Shown here: positions 41,455-51,558 of the stretch, one piece after another
Layout: the number at the start of each line of letters is the position of its first letter
Position numbering within the stretch: position 1 is the stretch's first letter
Assembly: GCF_037176765.1 (NCBI RefSeq)
Contig: NC_090026.1
Location: forward strand, 133,001,752 to 133,065,751
Direction of reading: 5' to 3'
Source of the DNA: Anolis sagrei
Taxonomy: Eukaryota > Chordata > Lepidosauria > Squamata > Anolidae
DNA: 64,000 bases
Position numbers and translations under genes: made by a program
The notes under the pieces: generated by a model
What the model was told of the DNA's origin: nothing
What the model saw: only the letters and a program-made list of their open reading frames with translations
The model's database searches: none

Positions 41455-42512
41455 ATTTATTTATTATTTAAACTTTTATGTCACCACTCCCTTGGGGCTC
41501 GGAGCGGCTTACAAGAACAGGCTAAAATCTAACACGATTTAAAAACAATTTAAAACCAGCTATATCAAACATTAAAAGCCTGTCGGAACAGGTATGTCTT
41601 ACATGCCCTGCGGAAAGCCGATAAGTCCCGCAAGGCACAGACTTCAGGTGGCAGAGTATTTCAGAGCGATGGTGCCACTGCTGTGAAGGCTCTGCGTCCG
41701 GTTGCTGTTAGACGCAAGGTCTTGACACTGGGGACTTCCAATAGATCTTGGTCCTCAGAACGGAGGGATCTCTGGGGTTGGAAGGGGTGAGGCAGTCCCT
41801 CAGGTCCATCGGCCCCAGACCATGCAAGGCCTTAAAGGTGAGTACCATCATTTTGAAAGTGATCCGGTGCTTAATGGGTAACCAATGCAGCTTCAGTCAG
41901 ATTGGGGTTATGTTGCATCTCATTGGAGTTAGAATCATAGAATCATAGATTTGTTCCCGCAAGAAGCCGAGCAGCTGCATTTTGTACCAACTTGAGCTTC
42001 CGAATCACCGACAGAGGAAGGCCAATGTAGAGGGCGTTACAGTAGTCCAGTCTTGAGATGACCGTAGCCTGGATCACCGTAGCGAGATCGTCCCTGGACA
42101 GGGAGGGGGCCAGCCGTCTAGCCTGCCACAGGTGAAAGAAGGCAGTCCTGCTCACGGTGGAGACCTGGACCTCCATCGTCCGCAGAGGGTCCAAAAGAAC
42201 CCCCAGACTCTTTACCAATGGTGACGGGCATAGCGCCTTGCCATCCAGGGTAGGCAGCTGGATGTCCCCACTGCCCGGTCGACCCAGGCATAGGATCTCC
42301 ATCTTTGCTGGATTCCCCCTCAACCTGCTGGCACGCAGCCATCCAGTCACGGCCTCGAGGCACTGATGGAAACAATCGGGTACAGAGTCCGGTCGGCCTT
42401 CCATCTTCAGCACCAGCTGAGTGTCATCGGCGTACTAGTCACACTCAAGCCCAAAACCTCGGACCAGCTGAGCAAGCGGTCGCATAGAGATGTTAAATAA
42501 CAGAGGGGAGAC
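41455..42512 (-). mobile_element. L2-clade LINE of the second subfamily
   Basis: It is the sister of 5967-7078, with a minus-strand frame reading LEAVTGWLRASRLRGNPAKM, LRTMEVQVSTVSRTAFFHLW and VISRLDYCNALYIGLPLSVI. A tiny CR1 tail sits in it at about 41932-41953. Confidence 0.8.
41932..41953 (-). mobile_element. CR1 tail of about 20 bp inside an L2
   Basis: 'agaatcatagaatcatag' appears exactly where the sister L2 copy (near 6470) has none. It looks like a CR1 insertion so truncated that only the terminal repeats were copied. Confidence 0.5.
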
Positions 42513-42541
42513 TGAAGGTTTCCTGAAATAATGTCTTGTTT

Positions 42542-42716
42542 GGGTTGTTGTAGGTATTTTGGGCTGCGTGGCCATGTTCTAGAACCTCTCAACCTCTGAG
42601 GATGCCTGCCACAGATGCTGGCGAAACGTCAGGAGAGAATGCTTCTAGAACATGGCCAGGCAGCCCAAAAGACCTACAACAACCCAGGGTTTCTGGCCAT
42701 GAAAGCGTTCGACAAT
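42542..42716 (-). mobile_element. Foldback element
   Basis: It runs from 'gggttgttgtaggtattttg' to 'gaaagcgttcgacaat', a clear hairpin with a short loop. The flanks 42528-42541 and 42717-42730 agree at 10 of 14 positions. Confidence 0.75.
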
Positions 42717-42730
42717 ACAATGCATTTTTT

Positions 42731-43149
42731 GAAAGTCTTCTCCTTGGTCGCTAGAGGGCAGGAGAAACCCAGGCAGGGACAGAACGTGAAAGTGAAACTC
42801 AGCCGGGCAAGGAAGGGATCATTTCCCTTGAACTTCACTGCACCGGTGACCTCCTGTGACCTGCCAAAGGTCTGAAACGCCCCCCAAAAAAGGCTTTTCC
42901 GAGAAAGGCTGAGAAAAACAGCAGCTGGAATGAATCCTCACGGAGTGGCAGAGAAGACAGAAGCTTTGGTGTTATTCATCTGCATTGTTATTCCTGGTTG
43001 ATGTGCCTTGAGTTTGCAAAACTGTCCTAGTTCATAGACCAAACCTGTACCAAACCTTATGAGCATTCCAGCCTCGGGTGCAGGCAAAAAGTCATTTCAT
43101 TCCTAGTCATTATCCAGTCACGTTGTCCAACTGTTCCGAGATGAGAGCT
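42731..43149. other. Low-repeat stretch, nothing recognised
   Basis: No gene or repeat that I can support. Confidence 0.4.
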
Positions 43150-43316
43150 TCATAGCTACACTGCGTTTGGGAAGGCCTGCTCATATAGCCAGGTTTTAAC
43201 TTTTTTGCAAAACGTTAAGAGGGTGGGGGCTGATCTAATGTCTCTGGGGAGGGCATTCCATAACTGAGGGGCCACCGCTGAGAAGGCCCTATCCCTTGTC
43301 CCCGCCAATCGAACCT

Positions 43317-43882
43317 GTGAAGAACCTTCTGCTTTGGTTAGACCACATCTGGAATGTGTCCAATTCTGGGCACCACAATTCAAGAGAGATATTGACAAGC
43401 TGGAATGTGTCCAGAGGAGGACAACTAAAATGATCAAGGGTCTGGAGAACAAGCCCTATGAGGAGCGGCTTAGGGAACTGGGCATGTTTAGCCTGAAGAA
43501 GAGAAGGCTGAGAGGAGATATTATAGCCATGTATAAATATGTGAGAGGAAGCCACAGGGAGGAGGAGGGAGCAAGCTTGTTTTCTGCTTCCTTGGAGACT
43601 AGGACGCGGAACAATGGCTTCAAACTACAAGAGAGGAGATTCCACCTGAACATGAGGAAGAACTTCCTGACTGTGAGAGCCGTTCAGAAGTGGAACTCTC
43701 TGCCCCGGAGTGTGGTGGAGGCTCCTTCTTTGGAAGCTTTTAAGCAGAGGCTGGATGGCCATCTGTCAGGGGTGATTTGAATGCAACATTCCTGCTTCTT
43801 GGCAGAATGGGGTTGGACTGGATGGCCCATGAGGTCTCTTCCAACTCTAGGATTCTATGAGTCTATGATTCTATGATTCTAA
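43317..43882 (+). mobile_element. CR1 LINE, 3' end, inside L2
   Basis: It starts 'tgaagaaccttctgctttgg' within [14 protein letters not shown] and reads openly through [20 protein letters not shown] to the stop at 43778-43780. It ends in 'attctatgattctatgattc'. Confidence 0.88.
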
Positions 43883-44519
43883 GATGACAGGGCCGAGAGC
43901 AGGACCTCCCCAGAAGACCTTAAATTCCTAGAGGGTTCGTAAGGAGAGATATGTTCTGACAGGTAAGCAGGGCCAGAACCGTTTAGGGCTTTATAGGCTA
44001 AAGCCAGCACTTTGAATTGTGCTCAGTAGCAAATTGGCAGCCAGTGGAGTTGCATGCTTCCTGGGCGCCACTCCAGTTAGCAACCTGGCTGCTGCCCGTT
44101 GGACCTTTTGGAGCTTCCGAACAGTCTTCAAAGGTAACCCCATGTAGAGAGCGTTGCAGTAGTCTATACGGGATGTAACCAGAGCGTGGACCACTGTGGC
44201 CAAGTCAGACTTCCCAAGGAATGGGCGCAGCTGGCGCACAAGTTTTAGTTGTGCAAAAGCTCTCCTGGCCACCGTCGGGACCTGGGGTTTTAGGCTCAGT
44301 GATGAGTCCAGGATCCCTCCCAAGCTGCGAACCTGCGTCTTCAGGGGGAGTGCGACCCCATCCAACACAGGCTGTGACCCTATCCCCTGTTCGGCCTTGC
44401 GACTGACCAGGAGGACCTCTGTCTTGTCTGGATTCAATTTCAATTTGTTCGCCCTCATCCAGACCGTCACAGTGGCCAAGCACCGGTTCAGGACCTGGAC
44501 AGCCTCCCTAGTAGCAGGT

Positions 44520-45520
44520 ATTTATTTATCGTGTCATCAGCAACCATACCATTGTATTACGTTTCTAACAGAACAAAACAAACACAGAGATTTAAAAAAA
44601 AACAGATTTTGCAAACTTGGTAGTTGGTTAAATGTCCTTTGACCAGTATCTGGCCATTGGAGTGCCTCTGGTGTTGCCGCAAGAAGGTCATGTGGCAGGG
44701 CTCAGGGTGCATTGCAGCAGGTGGTCAGTGGTTTGTTCTTCTCCGCACTCGCATGCCGTGGATTCCACTGTGTAGCCCCATTTCTTAAGATTGGCTCTCC
44801 GTCTTGTGGTGCCGGAGCGCAGTCTGTTCAGCGCCTTCCAAGTCAACCAGTCTTCTGAGTGCCCAAGGGGGAGTCTCTCATCTGGTATCACCCATGGATT
44901 GAGGTGCTGGGTTTGGGCCTGCCACTTTTGGACTCTCGCTTGCTGAGGTGTTCCAGCGAGTGTCTCTATAGATCTAAGAAAACTATGTCTTGATTTAAGT
45001 CGTTGACGTGGTGGCTGATACACAAACAAGGGATGAGCTGGAGATGTCTCTGCCTTGGTCCCTTCACTATTGGCTGCTACTTCCCGGCGGATGTCAGGTG
45101 GTTCAATACCGGCTAAGCAGTGTAATTTCTCCAGTGGTGTAGGGCGCAGACACCCCGTGATAATGCGGCATGTCTCATTAAGAGCCACATCCACGGTTTG
45201 AGCATGGTGAGATATATTCCACACTGGGCATGCGTACTCAGCAGCAGAGTAGCATAGCGCAAGGGCAGACGTCTTCACTGTGTCTGGTTGTGATCCCCAG
45301 GTTGTGCCAGTCAGCTTTCGTATGATGTTGTTTCTAGCGCCCACTTTTTGCTTGATGTTCAGGCAGTGCTTCTTGTAGGTAAGAGCACAGTCCAGAGTGA
45401 CTCCCAGGTATTTGGGTGTGCTACAATGCTCCAGTGGGATTCCTTCCCGGGTAATCCTCAGAGCTCGGGATGCTTGTCTGTTCTTAAGGTGAAAGGCGCA
45501 TGTCTGTGTTTTAGATGGAT
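44520..45520 (-). mobile_element. Jockey/Ingi-like LINE, 3' end, exact boundaries
   Basis: The minus strand encodes LALCYSAAEYACPVWNISHH, ETCRIITGCLRPTPLEKLHC and CECGEEQTTDHLLQCTLSPA in one open frame (45344-44688). The 11 bases 'tagtagcaggt' flank it (44509-44519, 45521-45531). Its tail is 'gatgacacgataaataaat' on the minus strand. It interrupts an L2 and is younger than it. Confidence 0.85.
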
Positions 45521-46025
45521 TAGTAGCAGGTGAAAAGGAGTGACAGAGCTGGACGTCATCTGCGTACAGGTGACACCACAGCCGACACTCCGGATGATCT
45601 CTCCCAACAGCTTCATGTAGATGTTAAATAACATGGGAGATAGTATTGACCCCTGAGGGACCCCACAAGACAATGGTTGTGGGGTTGAGCAGGAATCTCC
45701 CAACAACACCTTCTGGGAACGACCCTCTAGGAAGGATCGGAGCCACTGCAGAACAGTACCTCCAAGGCCCATTCCTGCGAGGTGTCCCAAAAGGATACCA
45801 TGGTCAATGGTATTGAAGGCCGCTGAGAGGTCCAGCAGAACCAACAGGGACACACTCCCCCTGTCTAGTTCCCGGCACAGATCATCCACTAAGGCAACCA
45901 AGGCTGTCTCAGTCCCATGTCTCGGCCTAAAACCAGACTGTGCCAGGTCCAGATAATCCATGTCTTCCAAGAATATCTGGAGTTGAGAAGCCACCACACG
46001 TTCCAGGACTTTGCCCCATTCCACT

Positions 46026-46351
46026 CAATGCAGAATCTCCATCACTATTGGATCAGGAAGGAAGCAACAGAGATTGAAACCGTTGCTTTTTTATGTTTAT
46101 GTTTCAATATACAAACAAATATCTTCAGTAGTTTCCTCCTGGCTGAGCTAGTATTCAAGGATATGTGTGAACACTTTTTGACAACTGTTTGCAGAAAATT
46201 CACTCGTTCAAAGGGCATGTGAGTTTTGTATAAAAATGTGGCATTGTGTAAAGAAAGTGACTTGTTGGAAACAGTGGTGTGAATCCTGGAGTTAATCACA
46301 AATAAGGCAGACCCACTGAATGCCAGGGAGGCAAGTAGTCAAGTCATTGGG
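46026..46351. other. No recognised element
   Basis: AT-rich sequence between an L2 and a CR1. Confidence 0.4.
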
Positions 46352-47258
46352 TGGACTGCAGACGACACCAAATTGGGAGGGATAGCCAATAGTCCAGAGG
46401 ACAGGAGCAGAATTCAAAACGATCTTGACAGATTAGAGAGATGAAGGGCCAAAACTAACAAAATGAAGTTCAACAGTGACAAATGCAAGATACTCCACTT
46501 TGGCAGAAAAAATGAAATGCAAAGATACAGAATGGGGGACAATGCCTGGCTCGAGAGCAGTACGTGTGAAAAAGATCTTGGAGTCCTCGTGGACAACAAG
46601 TTAAACATGAGCCAACAATGTGATGTGGTGGCAAAAAAAGCCAATGGGATTTTGGCCTGCATCAATAGGAGCCTAGTGTCTAGATCTAGGGAAGTCATGC
46701 TCCCCAGGCTCTATTCTGCTTTGGTTAGACCACATCTGGAATATTGTGTCCAATTCTGGGCGCCACAATTCAAGAGAGATATTGACAAGCTGGAATGTGT
46801 CCAGAGGAGGGCGACTAAAATGATCAAGGGTCTGGAGAACAAGCCCTATGAGGAGCGGCTTAGGGAACTGGGCATGTTTAGCCTGAAGAAGAGAAGGCTG
46901 AGAGGAGATATGATAGCCATGTATAAGTATGTGAGAGGAAGCCACAGGGAGGAGGAGGGAGCAAGCTTGTTTTCTGCTTCCTTGGAGACTAGGACGCGGA
47001 ACAATGGCTTCAAACTACAAGAAAGGGATTCCATCTGAACATTAGGAAGAACTTCCTGACTGTGAGAGCAGTGGAACTCTCTGCCCTGGAGTGTGGTGGA
47101 GGCTCCTTCTTTGGAAGCTTTTAAGCAGAGGCTGGATGGCCATCTGTCAGGGGTGATTTGAATGCAATATTCCTGCTTCTTGGCAGAATGGGGTTGGACT
47201 GGATGGCCCATGAGGTCTCTTCCAACTCTTTGATTCTATGATTCTATGATTCTATGAT
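46352..47258 (+). mobile_element. CR1 LINE, 3' third
   Basis: It starts in 'gacgacaccaaattgggagg' (DDTKLGG) and stays almost open from 46463 to 47038. It ends in three 'attctatg' units. Very similar to 40262-41254. Confidence 0.9.
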
Positions 47259-47465
47259 TTGATGCCCCGACTTTCTTCCAACACAGAAGAAAGTTACAAT
47301 AAGATTTTTTTAAAAGGCGGGAAGCCAACTTCCATCTCTTAGATATGATGCTGATAATGTGGATGGTTAACTTGGTCCAACATTTTCGTCACTTTCACAA
47401 TGGCTAGGCCTTGATACAGGGCAAAGGAAAGGTGGAGAGGAGACAGGAGAACCATGGCTGGACCG
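47259..47465. other. No recognised element
   Basis: Short sequence between a CR1 tail and a SINE head. Confidence 0.4.
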
Positions 47466-48618
47466 GGCTGTGGAACAGTTGGCTAGGAGTCGGCTGCATT
47501 AAATCACCACTGACCGAAAGGTCATGAGTTCGAAGCCAGCCCGGGTCAGAGTAAACTCCCAACCATTATCTAGCTAGCTGTCAACCTTTGCAGCCCGAAA
47601 GACAGGTGCATCTGTCAAGTAGGAAATTTAGGTACTGCTTTATGTTTATTTGTCGTGTCAGAACAACCAGTCTAACAGAGCAAAGCAAACAAACAGAAAA
47701 ATACACAACTTGTGAGTTTGGTAGCTGGTTAAATGTCCTTTGACCAGTATCTGGCCACTTGGAGTGCTTCTGGTGTTGCTGCAAGAAGGTCCTCCCTTGT
47801 GCATCATGTGGCAGGGCTCAGGTTGCATTGCAGCAGGTGGTCAGTGGTTTGTTCTTCTCCACACTTGCATGTCGAGGATTCTACTTTGTAGCCCCATTTC
47901 TGAAGGTTGGCTCTGCATCTCATGGTGCCAGAGCGCAGTCTGTTCAATGCCTTCCAAGTCGCCCAGTCTTCTGTGTGCCCAGGAGGGAGTCTCTCATTTG
48001 GTATCAGCCATTGGTTGAGGTGCTGGGTTTGAGCCTGCCACTTTTGGACTCTCGCTTGCTGAGGTGTTCCAGCGAGTGTCTCTGTAGATCTTAGAAAACT
48101 ATGTCTAGATTTAAGTCGTTGACGTGCTGGCTGATACCCAAACAGAGGATGAGCTGGAGATGTCTCTGCCTTGGTCCTTTCACTATTGGCTGCTACTTCC
48201 CGGCGGATGCCAGGTGGTGCAATACCGGCTAAGCAGTGTAATTTCTCCAGTGGTGTAGGGCGCAGGCACCCTGTGATGATGCGGCATGTCTCATTAAGAG
48301 CCTGCTTTATGTGAGGAGGCTAATTTAACTAATTTATGATGTCATAAAAAATCTCCAGCAGTGGGCAAAAGAATGAGGAAGTACTCCATCAAGGACTCGG
48401 TGTCACAAGTGGACCATGAAGCAACAGCTCCCCCGGTGGCCAGAATTTGAGCATACCCTCATGAAGCTGGAATGTTAAATGTCCTCTGTGTTTGTCTATA
48501 TATGTTGTGTGTCTATGGCATTGAATGTTTGCCATGTATATGTGCATTGTAATCTGCCCTGAGTCCCCTGCGGGGTGAGAAGGGCGGAATATAAATACTG
48601 TCAATAAATAAATAATAA
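47466..48618 (+). mobile_element. tRNA-derived SINE with L2-type tail, split by a LINE
   Basis: The head (47466-47645) has tRNA-like boxes ('tggctaggagtcggctgc' and 'ggtcatgagttcgaagcc'). The body resumes at 48313 with 'gaggaggctaatttaactaa'. The tail has 'gccctgagtcccctgcgggg' and (aata)n, the tail motif of L2-type LINEs. A jockey/Ingi-like LINE sits inside. Without it the SINE is about 490 bp. Confidence 0.75.
47646..48301 (-). mobile_element. Jockey/Ingi-like LINE, 3' end, exact boundaries
   Basis: It repeats the sequence of 44520-45230 ('aggttggctctgcatctcat', 'tttggactctcgcttgctga'). The 11 bases 'ctgctttatgt' flank it (47635-47645, 48302-48312). The insertion is in the SINE. Confidence 0.85.
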
Positions 48619-49200
48619 ATAAATGCATAAATATGTGAAAGGATGTCATAAGGAGGAGGGAGCAGACCTTGTTTGCAGCTGCCCTGGAGACTAGGACTCA
48701 ATGGAACAATGGCTTCAAACTAAAAGGTAAAGGTAGTCCCCTGACATTAAGTCCAGTCATGTCTGACTCTGGGGTGTGGTGCTCATCTCCATTTCTAAGC
48801 CGAAGAGCCAGCGTTGTCACACCTCCAAGGTCATGTGGCTGGCATGACTGCATGGAGTGCCGTTACCTTCCCGCCGGAGCGGTACCTATTGATCTACTCA
48901 CATTTGCATGTTTTCGAACTGCTAGGTTGGCAGAAGCTAGGGCTGACAGCGGAAGCTCACGCCGCTTCCCGGAATCGAACCTGCGACCTTTCAATCAACA
49001 AGCTCAGCAGCTCAGTGCTTTAACCCACTGCGCTAGGGGGGGCTCCGGCTTCAAACTACAGGGAAGGAATTTCCAATCGAACCTTAGGAAGAACTTAATG
49101 AACATAAGAAGAGTTGTTCAACAGTGGAACTCTTTGCTTCAGAATCCAGTCGAAACTCCTTCCCTGGTAGAAAGAGCCTGAATGGATGGCCCTTGTGGGC
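48619..49200 (+). mobile_element. Older CR1 LINE 3' end, split by a SINE
   Basis: 'aaatatgtgaaaggatgtca', 'ctggagactaggactcaatg', 'ggaaggaatttccaatcgaacc' and 'aggaagaacttaatgaacat' are CR1 3' sequence of a more diverged subfamily. A minus-strand SINE lies inside. Confidence 0.7.
48722..49046 (-). mobile_element. tRNA-derived SINE with intact ends
   Basis: Read on the minus strand it starts with a tRNA-like head ('ctagcgcagtgggttaaagc' box A, 'gcaggttcgattccgg' box B). It continues with 'ggtaccgctccggcgggaag' and ends 'ggggactacctttacctttt'. The 11 bases 'ggcttcaaact' flank it (48711-48721, 49047-49057). It looks complete at about 325 bp. It is a different SINE family from that at 47466. Confidence 0.88.
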
Positions 49201-50059
49201 TTTTCCAGGGCTGAGATTCTTTCATTGTATTCTAGGATTCACAATAGGATTTTCAAATGTGTTGGTGCAAATAGGAGTTTCCTTGTGCCATTCAGCCTAG
49301 AATATTGGGTCCTTCACACAGCTATATATATAACCCAGGAGTTAAATGAAATGGAATATGTAATAAGAAATTCAATGTGCAGATTTGATAAATGTGAATT
49401 TAAAATGATGTGTGGGAATGAATGGAAGGATGGAAGTTGTATGGATGGAGTTAATAATTTTGGAAACACCAGTATAATATTAAAGCCTGCAATGACTAAC
49501 TACCTGCTTGCTGGACTTGCTAATGAGAAGCTGTGATAAGAACTGAGACAGTGATAACAGAAATGTTTGCAACACTCCTTATGTTAAGAAGGAAGTCAAC
49601 ACAAGCCTTGTGTTTGTCAACACCAATCAAGAAGAGTCAACATCTGGCTAGGAAACTGAGATGGAGCCAGGATGGAAGACGTCTATCATTCATTTACAAC
49701 TTTGGGATGACATCAACAGAATATTCCTATAAAAGACTCAGTCTAATAATGCTCAAAGTGTGGCCAACCTGAGGAGTCTGATCCACCCGCCATGCTCTGC
49801 TCCATGGGAAGGAGAGAGATAGTGTACCTATGGAGAGTGGCAGATTTGCACGGGAGACGCCTGGTCACTTTGGGGCTTCTTTCTCAAGGGAAGAGGAGGA
49901 AGTGCACTTTTGGAGTCTTAGGTTTTGTTCAGGGAGTCAGGTTCTGCTGTGTGGAAAATAGAGATCTGGTCCTTGACATTGTGCTTGGGAAAAGAAGTTT
50001 TGGCATTTCAGCATTTTGAAGTTATGGTGTTATGGAAGTTATGGAACTATACGTTGGCA
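49201..50059 (+). mobile_element. Possible LTR-element 3' part, low confidence
   Basis: The stretch has a TATA-like 'cctataaaagactcag' at about 49730, and beyond the hAT insertion (50060-50605) an 'attgtaataaaaagagcc' poly(A)-type site near 50875, as in an LTR. No target duplication or family-defining sequence was found. It may equally be single-copy DNA. Confidence 0.25.
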
Positions 50060-50605
50060 TAGGCCTGGGTAACAACGGAAAAATTTGTTTCTAAAATCGA
50101 TTCATTTTTTGGGGGGTTTTGCGTTTCGATAATTAAAAGAATTCCGAAATTTTTCTTTTAAAAAGTTCAATATTTACGAAATTTCGTAAATGTTAAAAAA
50201 ATTACGAAACATTAACGAAACAAATACGAAACAATAACGAATCGATTCGTTAATGGCGGACGCGACCGTGCAATACGCTAAAAAACCTCCAAATGGGACA
50301 GGGGGAACTTCTGAAGCTTCCCTCTCCCTCTGTTGTTGACTGTTGGTGTGATATTATAATTTTTTTCACTAATTAAACAAAAAACAACTACAAAACTTGC
50401 CCCAGACATGCGGAAATAATAACGAAACGACCTCAAACCGATAACGAAACGAATACATAACGAATCCGAAGCATTTACGAAACAAATTTAAAAATTCGTT
50501 TCGTTTTTAAGTTGCTCCAGAATGGTTCGTTATCGCTTCGTTATCAAAAAAAATAACGAATTTTTAACGAATTACGAATTAACGAAACGAAACCTCCCAG
50601 CCCTA
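50060..50605 (+). mobile_element. TTCGTT-rich hAT miniature element, copy 2
   Basis: It runs from 'taggcctgggtaacaacgg' to 'aacctcccagcccta'. The 8 bases 'cgttggca' flank it exactly (50052-50059, 50606-50613). It is 546 bp, with no ORF. Confidence 0.92.
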
Positions 50606-50924
50606 CGTTGGCAGGCTGCAGGGAAGCAGGGTCTGGCCTAAGAGGTGCTTCTCCAAAGAGTGAGAAAAGGGTATGGTAATATTTTGGATGCATGTGGATG
50701 AATGCGTGTACATGTGTGTGAATGTTGAGTGAAAATGTAATTCCCCTTTCTTTCTTTGTTAACCAATGTAATTTCAAATCCAATGTAGTTGCATCGAATC
50801 TGTATGTCTGTCCAATGTCAATCTTTGTCTAAATGTTTTTCTACAATCTGACATGCCCTCTCACACTGGAAATTGTAATAAAAAGAGCCTATGCTTCAAA
50901 GTCATTGAAAAATCATTCATGACA

Positions 50925-51045
50925 TATCAAGGCAGAAAATCCCACATTATTGGCTTTGAACTGGGCTATCTGAGTCCACACTGCCATAAATCCCAGTTCA
51001 AAGCAGATAATGTGGGATTTGATTCAGCTGCGTGGAAGGGGCCAT
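50925..51045. mobile_element. Palindromic miniature element
   Basis: 'aatcccacattattggcttt' followed by its near-complement 'aaagcagataatgtgggatt' forms a hairpin of about 45-base arms around 'tatctgagtccacactgcc'. This looks like a common small inverted-repeat transposon; the superfamily is not named. Confidence 0.6.
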
Positions 51046-51126
51046 TCTTTCAAGTTACAAAAAACTAGGTTCTGCCATACTATGGAAAAAACACCCCTGT
51101 TTAGTCCCCCAGATTAACTTTCTAGG

Positions 51127-51248
51127 ATTGCTGTGAGTTTTTCAGGTTGCATGGCCATGTTCTAGTAGCATTCTCTCCTGAAGTTTCACTGTGCAGCCCA
51201 AAAAACTCACATCAACCCAGTGATTCCAGCCATGAAAGCCTTCAACAG
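51127..51248 (-). mobile_element. Foldback element
   Basis: It runs from 'attgctgtgagtttttcagg' to 'catgaaagccttcaacag', with a shortened hairpin. The flanks 'attaactttctagg' (51113-51126) and 'tataactttctagg' (51249-51262) agree at 12 of 14 positions. Confidence 0.78.
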
Positions 51249-51262
51249 TATAACTTTCTAGG

Positions 51263-51558
51263 AGTTTTCTGGGCTGGGGAGCTCTAATAACTTCCCACTG
51301 TGAGTTCAGGGAGTGGGCTAGGGGAGGCGTCCTGTTTTCCCCTGGGAATTTCTAGGGCTAGTTGGGTCCACACTCCTGTTTTTTCAGTAGGAGGCCCTGG
51401 CTTTGCTAGATTCCCTTTTGGTTGTGACTCGGATTGCAGGGCACCAAACAGGAGGCAAGACCAATAGGAACATGGGGGTCAGTCCCACCTCAAGTTGGCC
51501 CATCAAGGCAGGATCATCTGCCTGGCCTTCCCCATCAGCCACGTCCCCCGGCTCTTAC
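51263..51558. other. Intron or flank after the second ART main exon
   Basis: A terminal exon should lie downstream on the minus strand. I looked for a phase-1 acceptor with a short open frame here and found none convincing. Confidence 0.35.

Larger units (their letters stand above)
43150..46025 (-). mobile_element. L2 LINE split by a CR1 and by another LINE
   Basis: In minus-strand order: 46025-45532 encodes LDLAQSGFRPRHGTETALVA, LSAAFNTIDHGILLG and CGVPQGSILSPMLFNIYMKL; 44508-43991 continues with MRANKLKLNPDKTEVLLVSR and LVTSRIDYCNALYMGLPLKT; 43990-43883 and 43316-43150 give the C-terminus ([20 protein letters not shown]). A jockey/Ingi-like LINE lies at 44520-45520 and a CR1 at 43317-43882. 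The three L2 parts join in the correct order. Confidence 0.85.

Noticed and set aside
47466-47560. A tRNA gene
   Set aside because: SINE head; it continues into a SINE body and tail beyond the LINE insertion.
48956-49046. A tRNA gene on the minus strand
   Set aside because: The box A and box B sequence is the head of a SINE with target duplications; the cloverleaf is not preserved.
49201-49536. Open frame of about 100 codons as a host or viral gene
   Set aside because: No recognisable domain, and no second copy in the window to support a family; kept only as a low-confidence LTR-element candidate.
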